Shown: positions 9,520 through 18,543 of the stretch, one piece after another | How positions within the stretch are numbered: position 1 is the first letter of the stretch | How the letters are laid out: each line of letters begins with the position of its first letter | Assembly (NCBI GenBank): GCA_964556165.1 | Contig: CAZKVH010000014.1 | Location: 1-38,350, forward strand | Direction: 5' to 3' | From: JAQVEM01 sp964556165 | Lineage (GTDB): Bacteria > Actinomycetota > Humimicrobiia > Humimicrobiales > Humimicrobiaceae | Length of the DNA: 38,350 bases | Program-made: the position numbers and the translations under genes | Notes under the pieces: generated by a model | Told to the model about the DNA's origin: nothing | Seen by the model: the letters and a program-made list of their open reading frames with translations, nothing else | The model's database searches: none

Positions 9520-9978
9520 CTAAAACTGCGCTTTCATCATCTCCAGTATTTTTTTTGCATTGCTTAAACTGTCTATTACACAAATTATTGTGTCATCACC
9601 CGCCACTGTTCCAAGAATTTCTACAAAATTCATACCATCAATTATTGCTGCTGTCCCCTGTGCTTCTCCCGGGAATGTCTTTACCACAATAATATTCCCG
9701 GCATCTTTTATAGAGACTACGCTCTGCCTGAATCTTGCCCTGAGCTTTTCCGGGTCAAAAACCTTATTTTCATATACTCCTTTACTTAAAGTGTAATATT
9801 CTTCCTGCAGATAATTCCTGATTTTTATAACCCTTAGATAGTCCAGGTCTCTTGAAATAGTCGACTGTGTTACTTTGTAACCCTTTTGCCTGAGTTCTCT
9901 TAATAATTCATCCTGAGAATTTATTTTTTTACTACTTATTATTTCTTTTATATCATTAAGTCTTTTTAATCTAATCAT
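9520..9978 (-). CDS. argR: arginine repressor ArgR/AhrC
   Basis: Arginine-responsive hexameric DNA-binding regulator. The 152 residues fit the family size. The N-terminal winged helix-turn-helix includes NSQDELLRELRQKGYKVTQSTISRDL (about 21-46). The C-terminal oligomerisation and arginine-binding core ends in GTVAGDDTIICVI, whose Asp pair contacts arginine in known ArgR proteins. It lies inside the operon it presumably controls, between argF and argG, the same place as in mycobacteria and corynebacteria. An AAAGGA ribosome site precedes the ATG. A possible ARG box about 35 bases upstream (10011-10026) suggests separate autoregulation. Confidence 0.95.
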   Translation of the reverse strand: MIRLKRLNDIKEIISSKKINSQDELLRELRQKGYKVTQSTISRDLDYLRVIKIRNYLQEEYYTLSKGVYENKVFDPEKLRARFRQSVVSIKDAGNIIVVKTFPGEAQGTAAIIDGMNFVEILGTVAGDDTIICVIDSLSNAKKILEMMKAQF

Positions 9979-10010
9979 TTTTTTCCTTTTTGAAGGTTGA
10001 TTTTTTACTT

Positions 10011-10026
10011 ATTTATAAAAATTCAT
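10011..10026. promoter_or_regulatory. possible internal ARG box upstream of argR
   Basis: ATTTATAAAAATTCAT matches 13 of 16 positions of the Bacillus-type ARG box pattern ATGAATAAAAATTCAA as I recall it. It lies in the 133-base argF-argR gap, 33 bases before the argR start. The gap is AT-rich, which raises the chance of random matches. Confidence 0.35.
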
Positions 10027-10111
10027 AATTCTTTTTTAATGCTTATATCTAAAAATTAAAAAACCAAATCTAATAATTGCCATACAAGCAAATGCCTTTG
10101 AAAAAACTTTT

Positions 10112-11020
10112 TTAACATTCATACAAATAAACAAGCAGCCCTTTCTGAGCATATAAGCGATTAGCAGCCTGCTCTAAAATAACAGAATTTCTAGAATAAA
10201 TAATTTCATCTTCAATTTCCTGACCCCTGTGGGCAGGAAGGCAATGCATTACTTTTACTTCTTTATTCGCATTTTTAAGCAAATTATAATTAATCTGATA
10301 TCTTTCGAGCTCTTTTAATTTAATGTCATCATTTTCCTGTCCCATGCTCATCCAGACATCTGTATAGATTACATCAGCGCCTTTAACTGCATCAAAAGGA
10401 TTGTTTACTATGTTGACTTTGCCACTTTCCTTCTGGCTCATAACATACTCAATTATCTCTTCAGAAGGAGAATATTTCCGGGGACATCCAATAGTTATGC
10501 CAATTCCAAGCTTTGAGAGCCCCAGTATAAGGCTATTTGTTACGTTATTGCTATCACCTATATAAGTAAATTTAAGTTTACTGTTCAAAATACCCAGTTC
10601 TTTTAAAGTTAGCATATCGGCAAGTACCTGGCATGGGTGATATGTATCGGTGAGTCCATTTATCACAGGTATATCTCCACATTTTGCAAAAATCTCCAGG
10701 GTTTCCTGTTCAAATGTTCTTATAATTATCCCGTCAACGTAAATTGAAAAAATCTTTGCTGTATCTTCAAATGATTCCCCCCTGTTTATTTGTAATTTTT
10801 TTGAATCCAGAAAGATTGAATTACCTCCAAGTTGCCTTATTCCAACTTCAAAAGATAGCCTTGTCCTCGTAGAATGTTTGTCAAAAAGCATTGCTATATT
10901 CTTGCCTTTCAAGGTACTATTGTATTTTTCTCCATTCTTTTTTATTTTTTCTGATAAATTAAGTATATATTCAATTTCATCTTTAGAATAATCTTTTAGT
11001 GTCAGAAAATCTTTTTTCAT
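10112..11020 (-). CDS. argF: ornithine carbamoyltransferase
   Basis: Makes citrulline from ornithine and carbamoyl phosphate. The 302-residue protein shows the carbamoyl-phosphate-binding STRTR motif (in DKHSTRTRLSFE), HPCQ, the ornithine-binding DVWMSMGQE segment and the catalytic HCLPAHRG loop. This identifies an anabolic-size OTCase rather than an aspartate carbamoyltransferase. The ATG lies one base after the argD stop, and its AAAGGAG ribosome site is inside the last codons of argD, so the two are probably translationally coupled. The carbamoyl phosphate synthetase genes are not in the window. Confidence 0.96.
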   Translation of the reverse strand: MKKDFLTLKDYSKDEIEYILNLSEKIKKNGEKYNSTLKGKNIAMLFDKHSTRTRLSFEVGIRQLGGNSIFLDSKKLQINRGESFEDTAKIFSIYVDGIIIRTFEQETLEIFAKCGDIPVINGLTDTYHPCQVLADMLTLKELGILNSKLKFTYIGDSNNVTNSLILGLSKLGIGITIGCPRKYSPSEEIIEYVMSQKESGKVNIVNNPFDAVKGADVIYTDVWMSMGQENDDIKLKELERYQINYNLLKNANKEVKVMHCLPAHRGQEIEDEIIYSRNSVILEQAANRLYAQKGLLVYLYEC

Positions 11021-11021
11021 T

Positions 11022-12227
11022 TCATATCTCCTTTATTTTCTTATCCAGCCATTTAATCAATACGTCAATATTTTTCTTGTTTATTATTAAGGACGGGAGA
11101 AACCTTAAAGTAGTACTTGATACTCTGTTTATGACTATCCTGTCATTCAATGCATCTAATACCAATTTTTCTGTTACTGGTTCATTAAATTCCATCCCTA
11201 TCATAAGCCCCATTCCCCTTACTTCCTTTACAACAGGATACTTTTCCTTAATCTTTATCAACTTATCCATAAAATATTTCCCTGAATTTTTAGCTTTTTC
11301 GCAAAGCTTATTATTAATTATGTAATCAATTACCGCTATACCTGCTACACATGACGCCGCATTTCCGCCAAATGTAGAACCATGTGAACCAGGTCCGAAA
11401 CTTCTTGCTACAACTTCAGTGGTTATTATAGCCCCTATCGGCATTCCACCGCCAAGGCTCTTCGCCAGTACAAGTACATCTGGATAAATACCAAAATTTT
11501 TATAAGCAAAAATGCTTCCCGTTCTTCCAAAACCTGTTTGTATCTCATCAAGAACCAGTAAAATGTTTTTTTGCGTGCATATTTTTCTTAAATTTATCAA
11601 AAATTCTTTATTTGAAGGATAAACACCACCCTCACCCTGAACCGGTTCTATCATAACCGCACACGTGTTTTCATTTATTAAATCCTCCACAGATTTTATA
11701 TCATTCAGCTCTGCGTATTTAAAACCCGAAAGCAATGGCTCATATAATTTTTGCTTATCTTCCTGTGCGGTAGCAGCAAGTGCTCCCAGTGTTCTCCCAT
11801 GAAAAGCTTTTTTAAAAGTAATTATTTCATATCTGGAAGAATTATAATTATCTATAGAATATTTTCTTGCAAGTTTTATCGCACCCTCTATTGACTCTGT
11901 TCCGCTATTCGCAAAAAAAACTTTCTGGCCAAATTCGGAAACTTCGCATAGTTTTTTTGCAAGCAGAACCTGTGGTTCATTATAGTATAGATTTGAAGAC
12001 TGAATTATTTTTTTTATCTGGCTTTTTACTGCATTTATGACAAACTTATTAGTATGCCCTACATTAAGGCACCCATAGCCTGCTATGAAGTCGAGGTATT
12101 TATTCCCTTCAAAATCCCATAGATACTGCCCCCTGGCTCTTTCAAACGATACAGGAAGCCTGCTGTAGGTCTGCATTAGATATTCATGTCCTTTATTAAA
12201 TAATTCACTATTTGTCTTAAAAGTCAT
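11022..12227 (-). CDS. argD: acetylornithine aminotransferase
   Basis: PLP-dependent class III aminotransferase that converts N-acetylglutamate semialdehyde to N-acetylornithine using glutamate. The 401 residues include the cofactor-binding NSGTESIEGAIKLAR segment, the Asp-containing VLDEIQTGFGRTG motif, the Schiff-base Lys in VLAKSLGGGMPIGA and the GSHGSTFGGN motif. In many bacteria the same enzyme also serves lysine synthesis as succinyl-diaminopimelate aminotransferase, which cannot be judged here. An AAGGGTGAT ribosome site precedes the ATG. It follows argB after 14 bases. Confidence 0.95.
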   Translation of the reverse strand: MTFKTNSELFNKGHEYLMQTYSRLPVSFERARGQYLWDFEGNKYLDFIAGYGCLNVGHTNKFVINAVKSQIKKIIQSSNLYYNEPQVLLAKKLCEVSEFGQKVFFANSGTESIEGAIKLARKYSIDNYNSSRYEIITFKKAFHGRTLGALAATAQEDKQKLYEPLLSGFKYAELNDIKSVEDLINENTCAVMIEPVQGEGGVYPSNKEFLINLRKICTQKNILLVLDEIQTGFGRTGSIFAYKNFGIYPDVLVLAKSLGGGMPIGAIITTEVVARSFGPGSHGSTFGGNAASCVAGIAVIDYIINNKLCEKAKNSGKYFMDKLIKIKEKYPVVKEVRGMGLMIGMEFNEPVTEKLVLDALNDRIVINRVSSTTLRFLPSLIINKKNIDVLIKWLDKKIKEI

Positions 12228-12241
12228 ATTATCACCCTTGT

Positions 12242-13168
12242 TTACTTGTTTTTTGTTATCATCGTTCCAATACCTTTATCGGTAAATATTTCTACAAGTG
12301 TTGAATGCTTCCTGGTTCCATTTAATATATGAGTTCTTTCTGCACCATTTTCCAGCGCATCTATGCAGGCCTTAACTTTTGGAATCATACCGGAACCAAT
12401 TTTACCTGATTTTATAAGATTAAGACTTTGTTCTACTGTTAACTTTGATATTAATTCACTTCCCTTTTTGCCATCGTTCATTATTCCATCAACATCGGTA
12501 AGCAGTATCATTTTCCTCGCTTTCAGAGAGATGGCAATTTTAGCAGCACATGTATCGGCATTTATATTATATACATTACCTTTTTTGTCTGTTCCAACTG
12601 TTGCAATAACAGGTATATATCCATTACTTAAAATACTATTTAAAAAATTAGAATCGATGCTTTCGATTTCGCCAACAAACCCGAGGTCTATGTCTTTGCC
12701 ATCTTTTTTATATTTTTTCTTGCTGCACTTTATAAAAGAAGCATCATTTCCTGATATTCCTACAGCTATTCCTCCATTCTTATTAAGAAAAGAGACTATC
12801 TTAGTATTTATATCTCCAATCAACACCATTTTTACAATTTCTATCGAATCTTTTCCTGTCACTCTCAACCCATCTACAAACTCTGGTTTTATTCCTTTTT
12901 GTTCGGCCAGATCATTAATTTTTTTACCCCCTCCGTGAATTACTACCACTTTTATTCCCACGTATTTCATAAGAATTAAGTCATTAAGGGCACTTTCCAG
13001 TATGCTGTCATCTTCCATCATGCTTCCGCCTATTTTTATCACAACAACTTTGTCAAAATATTCTTTTATATAAGGCATTGATTCCAGAAGCACTTCTACT
13101 TTTGCTGAATAAAAATCGCCTTCTTTTATATTTCTTTTAGCTACATTATTGTCTTTGTAATTTTTCAT
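12242..13168 (-). CDS. argB: acetylglutamate kinase
   Basis: Phosphorylates N-acetylglutamate; the usual arginine feedback point. It is an amino-acid kinase fold with KIGGSMM near the N-terminus, the substrate loop VVIHGGGKKIND, and the C-terminal GSGMIPKVKACIDALENGAERTHILNG stretch. I take the ATG at 13168 (308 residues). It has an AGAAGG site 6 bases upstream and gives the usual family length. An ATG at 13237 would overlap the argJ end by 20 bases and add 23 residues without a good ribosome site. The N-terminal helix that mediates arginine-sensitive hexamer formation in other ArgB proteins seems to be present (KVEVLLESMPYIKEYFDK), so arginine inhibition is plausible. Confidence 0.93.
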   Translation of the reverse strand: MKNYKDNNVAKRNIKEGDFYSAKVEVLLESMPYIKEYFDKVVVIKIGGSMMEDDSILESALNDLILMKYVGIKVVVIHGGGKKINDLAEQKGIKPEFVDGLRVTGKDSIEIVKMVLIGDINTKIVSFLNKNGGIAVGISGNDASFIKCSKKKYKKDGKDIDLGFVGEIESIDSNFLNSILSNGYIPVIATVGTDKKGNVYNINADTCAAKIAISLKARKMILLTDVDGIMNDGKKGSELISKLTVEQSLNLIKSGKIGSGMIPKVKACIDALENGAERTHILNGTRKHSTLVEIFTDKGIGTMITKNK

Positions 13169-13217
13169 TTCTTGCCTTCTTCCAGAATAGTCTCTTGAAA
13201 TTTTTTTATTTTCACAA

Positions 13218-14462
13218 TTATGTCCTGTATAAAGCATTTATCTTTATATAATCAAATGAAAGATCAGTTGTTAAAACCTCGAATTCTTTATCTCCGTAAT
13301 TTAAGTTAATAGTAAAATTGATTTCTTTTTCTTTCATAATTTTTCTTGTTTTTACTCTATCGATATCAACTCCAATACCATTTCTGACAATAAGTATATT
13401 GCCGGCATATATATCAACTTTATCAATATCAAAACTACATTCTGCCGAGCCCAATGCTGCATTTATTCTTCCCCAGTTCAGGTCCTGACCAAACATCGCA
13501 GCCTTAAACAGAGTTGAGTTAGCAACTTTTAACGCCAGCTTTTTAGCAGTTGGCATATCTTTTGAATTTATAATTTTTATCCTTATAAGTTTTGTTGCAC
13601 CCTCGCCATCCATAACTATTTTTCTTGCAAGGTCTTTCATAACAAAAGAAAAGGCATTTTTAAAACTTTTATAATATTTATTCTTCTTACTCTCTATAAA
13701 AATACCACTCTTAGAATTCACCATTGCTATAACCATATCATTTGTACTCTGACATCCATCAATAGTAATGCTGTTAAAGCTCGTTTCGGCCTCTTCATGC
13801 AGAAGTTCATCAAGTAAAGCACCGGAAACACCGGCATTTGTAGCTATAAATGCAAGAAGCGTTGCCATATTTGGTTCTATCATTCCCGAACCTTTTGCTA
13901 TTCCTCCGATTATTATCTCTTTCCCATCTTCTACGCCAAATGATACGGCCACTTCCTTTGTTACTTTATCAGTTGTAAGTATCGCTTCTGCAGCACTATG
14001 ACCACCTTCAGTACTCAATTTAGGTACGCACTGTTTTATCCCGTATTCTATTTTTTCTAATGGCAGCTGTTTCCCTATCACTCCTGTTGACGATACAATT
14101 ACATTTTCTTTTTCGATATTTAAATATTTAGCTGCAAGCTCAATTGTCTTTTCAGAAGCTTCATATCCTTCTTTTCCCGTACATGCATTTGCAATCCCGC
14201 TGTTAATAATAATAGCTTTTATACTTTTCATTTTATCAAGCTGTTCTTTTGTGACAATAACAGGCGCAGCAAGAAACTTATTAGTAGTAAAAATACCGCT
14301 GGAATTACTGCCCTCTGGAATATAAATTATACAAATATCAGGTTTTTTTGATTTTTTTATTCCACAGTGTATTGCAGACGCATACACTCCCGGTACAGTG
14401 GTTATAGTCCCCTTTTCTATAAGATTAAAATTTTTATTTTTATTTACTTTGTTTATTACCAT
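13218..14462 (-). CDS. argJ: bifunctional ornithine acetyltransferase / N-acetylglutamate synthase
   Basis: Transfers the acetyl group from N-acetylornithine to glutamate, closing the acetyl cycle. In bifunctional forms it also uses acetyl-CoA. The 414-residue precursor carries the self-cleavage site in KGSGMIEPNMATLLAF, where cleavage before the Thr gives alpha and beta chains with that Thr as nucleophile. The C-terminus INALYRT resembles the family ending. With no argA or argE in the cluster, ArgJ implies the cyclic pathway. I use the ATG at 14462, with a GGTGTGG stretch upstream; a TTG four codons earlier is in frame. Whether it is mono- or bifunctional cannot be read from the sequence. 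Confidence 0.95.
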   Translation of the reverse strand: MVINKVNKNKNFNLIEKGTITTVPGVYASAIHCGIKKSKKPDICIIYIPEGSNSSGIFTTNKFLAAPVIVTKEQLDKMKSIKAIIINSGIANACTGKEGYEASEKTIELAAKYLNIEKENVIVSSTGVIGKQLPLEKIEYGIKQCVPKLSTEGGHSAAEAILTTDKVTKEVAVSFGVEDGKEIIIGGIAKGSGMIEPNMATLLAFIATNAGVSGALLDELLHEEAETSFNSITIDGCQSTNDMVIAMVNSKSGIFIESKKNKYYKSFKNAFSFVMKDLARKIVMDGEGATKLIRIKIINSKDMPTAKKLALKVANSTLFKAAMFGQDLNWGRINAALGSAECSFDIDKVDIYAGNILIVRNGIGVDIDRVKTRKIMKEKEINFTINLNYGDKEFEVLTTDLSFDYIKINALYRT

Positions 14463-14490
14463 AATCCACACCAATTAACTATTATAAATT

Positions 14491-15555
14491 TCAGGAAAAT
14501 AGCCCATTTAAGTTCAGACCTTCCTCTTCATTAAAGCCCATCATTAAGTTCATATTCTGTACCGCCTGCCCGGCTGCTCCTTTTACAAGATTATCTATTG
14601 CGCTGAATATCTTAAGAGTTTCTGTCCTCTCATCGAAATTAAATCCCACCATGCACATATTAGTACCTATCACATCTTTTAGCTGGGGTATTTCATTGCC
14701 TGTAAATTTAACAAATGGAAGACCCTCACAGAATTCTTTAAATAAAATGTATATTTTTTCTTTTGCGCAACTGTTTTTTTTAGATTTCTTTACCTTGCAA
14801 TATATTGACGTAAATATACCTCTACTCAGGGGAAGTAGATGTGGAGTAAAAACTATTTTAAGCTCCTTCCCGGACATATTTTTAATTTCCTGCTCAATTT
14901 CTCCAGTATGTCTGTGTCCAGAAGTAGAATAAGCATAAAAATTATTTTCGGTATTCGTAAAAAGATATTTTTCTGCATATTTCCTACCTGCACCTGTTAT
15001 ACCTGATTTTGAGTCAATATATATACTTTCTATATCAACTCCACCTTTTAAAACAGGAGCCAGGCTCAATAAAACAGAAGTAGGATAGCAGCCAGGATTG
15101 GCAATATAGTTGCTTTTCTTTATTTCCTCTTTATTTATTTCAGGCAAACCATATACAAATTCTGACAGCCTGTCTTTCATAACATGATCTATCCCATACC
15201 AGTACCTGTAATCTTCAGGATCCTTTAACCTGAAATCAGAACCAACATCTATAATCTTAAAATTTATAAAATTGTATATATCCATCAGATATTCCATCGA
15301 CTTATGTGGTGGCAGACATAAAAATATTATATCAACTTCATTTAAATTACTTTCATCTGGTTTCTCAACAAATATAAGCTTTTCATTATTTCTATCCTGA
15401 TATGAAGGGAAAACTTCACTTACAGCCTGGTTTTTATAAGTCCTTGAAGTTACGAAATTAAATTTTACATATTTATGCATGCTCAATATCTTAATCAACT
15501 CAAGACCTGTAAAACCTGACCCTCCTATAATTCCTGCTTTAATTATTTTTTCCAT
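14491..15555 (-). CDS. argC: N-acetyl-gamma-glutamyl-phosphate reductase
   Basis: NADPH-dependent reduction of N-acetylglutamyl phosphate to the semialdehyde. The 354 residues start with the Rossmann motif AGIIGGSGFTG. They contain the catalytic Cys in SNYIANPGCYPTS, and the GHRHTGEIEQEI and PHLLPLSRGI stretches of the family. It is the first gene of argCJBDFRGH. A strong GGAGG ribosome site lies 7 bases before the ATG. The upstream promoter/operator is described separately and predicts a leader of only about 15-20 bases. Confidence 0.96.
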   Translation of the reverse strand: MEKIIKAGIIGGSGFTGLELIKILSMHKYVKFNFVTSRTYKNQAVSEVFPSYQDRNNEKLIFVEKPDESNLNEVDIIFLCLPPHKSMEYLMDIYNFINFKIIDVGSDFRLKDPEDYRYWYGIDHVMKDRLSEFVYGLPEINKEEIKKSNYIANPGCYPTSVLLSLAPVLKGGVDIESIYIDSKSGITGAGRKYAEKYLFTNTENNFYAYSTSGHRHTGEIEQEIKNMSGKELKIVFTPHLLPLSRGIFTSIYCKVKKSKKNSCAKEKIYILFKEFCEGLPFVKFTGNEIPQLKDVIGTNMCMVGFNFDERTETLKIFSAIDNLVKGAAGQAVQNMNLMMGFNEEEGLNLNGLFS

Positions 15556-15572
15556 AAATTAACCTCCATTTT

Positions 15573-15607
15573 TTGCATATTATACAAAAATTATAAATAA
15601 TATGCAA
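15573..15607 (-). promoter_or_regulatory. arg operon promoter embedded in a probable ArgR operator
   Basis: On the minus strand TTGCAT (-35, 15602-15607) and a perfect TATAAT (-10, 15579-15584) are 17 bases apart. Superimposed is a perfect inverted repeat: TTGCATATTAT (15573-15583) and its exact complement (15597-15607), with a 13-base A/T spacer. The arms cover both promoter boxes. Each half resembles an ARG box (about 9-10 of 15 positions of the Bacillus-type pattern), so repression by arginine-bound ArgR is the natural reading. The GGAGG of argC begins just downstream. Confidence 0.75.
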
Positions 15608-15758
15608 TATTTTTTTATATTTATTTTCAAACTCCAATATTATTGATTTAAAACAAAATATAAAGGATTTTATAGTGCGAAAGATAAAAAAATTTATTAT
15701 TTTTTAGATTTTATGAATTAAATTTAAAAAAAACTTTAAAAGGACAGAATAAAAAATT

Positions 15759-16439
15759 CTACTCGTAGCCAGGGAAGTAGTCTATTATTATATCTTTCTC
15801 TCCGATATTCAAATTTGATAAAACTGACTGCACGGCCTGCACCATAAGCAAAGGTCCCGATGCGTAAAAAAATCTTTCCCTGAAATCCCCGACCACGCTT
15901 TTTATTATATCTTCGCTAACGCGACGCGGTTCAGTTATATAATTAATCTTTATGCTATTATATTTTTCTTCAGCTTTATCAAAAATATTTTTAAAGATAA
16001 TCTCCCTGGCTTTACAGAAATACAGAAGAATTATATCGTTTTCTTTTCCCCTGTTGATTAAATCCAGTAAAATAGAGCGGTAAGGTGTTATACCAATACC
16101 CCCTGCAATAAATGCATATTTTGATTTTAATTTTTTTATTAAAAAATCCCCTTCCGGCTCAGAAATTTCTATAGTTTTTCCTTCATCTAAATTCAACAAA
16201 GCTTTTTTAAATGAACTACCATTTTTAAAGTCAAATTTAGTAGTTACCATAATATTTTCCTCGTAAGGCGCAGATGAAATAGTAAAATGTCTTGTTTCAC
16301 CTCTATCATCAGGATTTTTATGTGGTATATTTAAGAATATGTACTGACCGGCTTTCCATAAAATCTTATGCTCGGGTTTAAATACAAATGAATAAATATT
16401 CTTTGCTTCCTGAATTTTTTTAATAAGTGAACCTTTCAT
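15759..16439 (-). CDS. FAD/NAD(P)-binding reductase of the ferredoxin-NADP reductase family
   Basis: A 226-residue electron-transfer protein with the two-domain ferredoxin reductase fold. The N-terminal flavin barrel has the RHFTISSAP motif (about 50-58), where RxxS-type residues hold the flavin phosphate. The NAD(P) domain has AGGIGITPYRSIL (about 112-124), LLYFCKAREIIF and YASGPLLMVQAV. No iron-sulfur motif or haem domain is fused, so it needs an external partner such as a flavodoxin, ferredoxin or membrane diheme protein. A GGGGA ribosome site lies upstream. It sits between the arg operon and a two-component system, same strand, with gaps above 200 bases on both sides, so it is probably its own unit. 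The partner is unknown. Confidence 0.82.
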   Translation of the reverse strand: MKGSLIKKIQEAKNIYSFVFKPEHKILWKAGQYIFLNIPHKNPDDRGETRHFTISSAPYEENIMVTTKFDFKNGSSFKKALLNLDEGKTIEISEPEGDFLIKKLKSKYAFIAGGIGITPYRSILLDLINRGKENDIILLYFCKAREIIFKNIFDKAEEKYNSIKINYITEPRRVSEDIIKSVVGDFRERFFYASGPLLMVQAVQSVLSNLNIGEKDIIIDYFPGYE

Positions 16440-16553
16440 ACTTTATATATCCCCTGCACCGGACTTTCTATTTAACTAATATTAAAATAAATGCTATTTC
16501 TGCTCAGTATAAAAATTTAAATATAAACAAAAAAAAATTAATTATTCTAAAAT

Positions 16554-16562
16554 ATTATACCA
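16554..16562 (-). promoter_or_regulatory. possible extended -10 promoter of the reductase gene
   Basis: TGGTATAAT on the minus strand is an extended -10 (TGn-TATAAT) about 115 bases before the reductase start. No good -35 is seen at 17 bases. The 255-base gap otherwise contains only A/T-rich sequence. Confidence 0.35.
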
Positions 16563-16694
16563 TATATCCCACGGATAATTCTGAGTCATTATAAAAAAAT
16601 ATTTTTCTACCAGATATTTGTTTTATGATATAAACAAAAAATTTGTATAAGATTCAATCAAAAAATTATATTCAATCTTATTTCTATTGTATGA

Positions 16695-17882
16695 TTACCT
16701 TAGAGGCATGTAAATTCTAAAAGTTATTTTCATTTTATCTTTATCATAATTAACTTCTATCTTGCCGTCGTGGTTCTCTACTATTTTTTTACTTATAGAG
16801 AGCCCCAGACCAAAACTTTTTTTACCTTTTACAGATGAAGTTTTGTAAAAACGTTCGAATATATGAGGAATATCTTCTTCCTTTACCACTTCACTTATAT
16901 TTTCAATGCTACATATTAGAGACTTTCTGCCAATATCATTTCCAAGTCTTATTCCTAATTCTTTTCCATTAGAACTGTATTTTACAGCATTATCTATGAG
17001 ATTAAAGAAAAGTTGCTCTATCTGGGCCTCATCTCCCAGCACAAGAAAATTACCCCTGTAATCTTCCTTTAATTTAATATCTTTAGACACTAACTGGTTC
17101 CTAAAAAGCTTTAATATCCTAACAATAACCTTTCTTATATTAATTTCAGTGAATTTATCCTTTGCTCCATTTTCTTCAATTTCCGACAAAGTCAGTAACT
17201 CCTCTGTTATTTTAGAAAGCCTTATAACTTCGTCATCAATCATATCTATCGTTTCTCTGTATTCTTCTTTTGTAATATTTTTTTTCTGTCTCATTACATC
17301 TATTTTCGTTTTCATAATGGTTAATGGAGTATTCAACTCATGAGAGGCATTCTGAACAAATTGCTTCTGCTTGTTAAATGAAATCTCTATTTTATCAAGC
17401 ATACTATCAAACACTTTCGCCATATTTGAAATAGCATCCTTTCCCTTAAAGTTCAATCTGAGATGTAACTTCTTCTCATCTATCTCTTTTACATTTTCCG
17501 TTATCATATTTACCTGGTTTAACATTCTCCTGAGCACCAGATAACCTCCTGATACCGATATAATTATAATTGCCAGTACTCCTCCTGTTATCGTGTAAAA
17601 TATTCTCGTAAAAATCCTTGGCGGCAGTATTTTCAAATGAGGTGGAATTCCAAAAGGTTCAAGCCTGTTTACCTCCCTTAATTTTTCAATTATTACAAGA
17701 TCAACACCCTTCAGATTCTCTGTGATGCTAATAATATATCTTTCTCCCCTTAGGTTATAACTGTAAACGAAATATATTAATAATCCATATAGTATAAAGG
17801 ATATAAGAATTATTATAACGAACCACAAAAATATTTTTTTTTGAAGAGTTAATTTCATAATATTTTTTTTATTTTTAATCAC
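16695..17882 (-). CDS. membrane sensor histidine kinase
   Basis: A 395-residue two-component sensor. Membrane helices near 16-40 and 95-118 flank a short extracytoplasmic loop of about 55 residues, too small for a large ligand domain. Then follow a HAMP linker, the HisKA dimer helix with phospho-acceptor His 181 in ASHELNTPL, and the HATPase domain with N box FFNLIDNAVKYSS (293-304), F box IFERFY (341-346) and G2 SFGLGLS. The G1 box, normally DxGxG, reads ENISEV (327-332), so the usual adenine-contacting Asp is absent. The GTG at 17882 overlaps the regulator gene by 8 bases, implying coupling; an ATG at 17858 is the alternative start. The signal is unknown. Confidence 0.9.
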   Translation of the reverse strand: MIKNKKNIMKLTLQKKIFLWFVIIILISFILYGLLIYFVYSYNLRGERYIISITENLKGVDLVIIEKLREVNRLEPFGIPPHLKILPPRIFTRIFYTITGGVLAIIIISVSGGYLVLRRMLNQVNMITENVKEIDEKKLHLRLNFKGKDAISNMAKVFDSMLDKIEISFNKQKQFVQNASHELNTPLTIMKTKIDVMRQKKNITKEEYRETIDMIDDEVIRLSKITEELLTLSEIEENGAKDKFTEINIRKVIVRILKLFRNQLVSKDIKLKEDYRGNFLVLGDEAQIEQLFFNLIDNAVKYSSNGKELGIRLGNDIGRKSLICSIENISEVVKEEDIPHIFERFYKTSSVKGKKSFGLGLSISKKIVENHDGKIEVNYDKDKMKITFRIYMPLR

Positions 17883-18543
17883 CGTTTATTATTCTATAAC
17901 CAGAGCCATATACAGTCTTTATACAACTCCCGGCTTTCCCGAGCTTTTTTCTTATATTCTTTATATGTGTATCAATTATATTTGTAAAAATATCGACATT
18001 CCTATCCCATGCATGCTCAAGTATCTGGTTCCTGCTTATTAACTGGCCTTTATGCCTTAAAAGATATTCCAGTATCATAAACTCTTTTTTGGTTAGATTT
18101 ATTTCCACATTTCCTCTGGATACCTGCTCCTTTTCCAGATCAACTTTTACATCGAATATTTCCAGCACGTTTTCCTTGCTTCCTGTTTTTCTTCTTAAAA
18201 GTGCCCTCAACCTTGCAAGCAATTCAGAAAACTCAAATGGTTTTGTAAGATAATCATCTGCACCACAGTTTAGTCCCTCCACGATATTTTCTATTTGCTT
18301 TTTTGCAGTTAACATAATTATGAAACTATTTACTTTCTCTTTTCTTATTTTTCTGCATAAATCTTCACCGGTCATATCAGGCAACATTAAATCAAGAATG
18401 ATTATGTCATAGTCATAATTGTTTATCATATCATATCCTTCATTTGCGCTATAAGCCACCTCGGCTATAAACCTGTGCTGCTCAAGTCCAACCCTGAGAT
18501 TATCTGCTACCTGTTTTTCATCTTCAATTATAAGTATTTTCAT
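17875..18543 (-). CDS. OmpR/PhoB-family response regulator
   Basis: DNA-binding partner of the overlapping histidine kinase. The 222 residues comprise a receiver domain (acidic pocket IEDE at 6-9, phospho-acceptor Asp 51 in IIILDLMLPDMTG, and the conserved Lys in DDYLTKPFEFSELLARL) and a C-terminal winged helix (ILEYLLRHKGQLISRNQILEHAWD, then IDTHIKNIRKKLG and VYGSGYRI). All receiver residues look intact. An AAAGG ribosome site precedes the ATG. It is the first gene of the two-gene unit. Its own upstream region is the 502-base stretch with the inverted repeats and the small-RNA candidate. Targets are unknown. Confidence 0.93.
   Translation of the reverse strand: MKILIIEDEKQVADNLRVGLEQHRFIAEVAYSANEGYDMINNYDYDIIILDLMLPDMTGEDLCRKIRKEKVNSFIIMLTAKKQIENIVEGLNCGADDYLTKPFEFSELLARLRALLRRKTGSKENVLEIFDVKVDLEKEQVSRGNVEINLTKKEFMILEYLLRHKGQLISRNQILEHAWDRNVDIFTNIIDTHIKNIRKKLGKAGSCIKTVYGSGYRIINGD

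Noticed and set aside
13169..13237. Longer argB start (ATG 13237) overlapping argJ
   Set aside because: No good ribosome site, and it would add 23 residues not typical of the family; the ATG at 13168 has AGAAGG.
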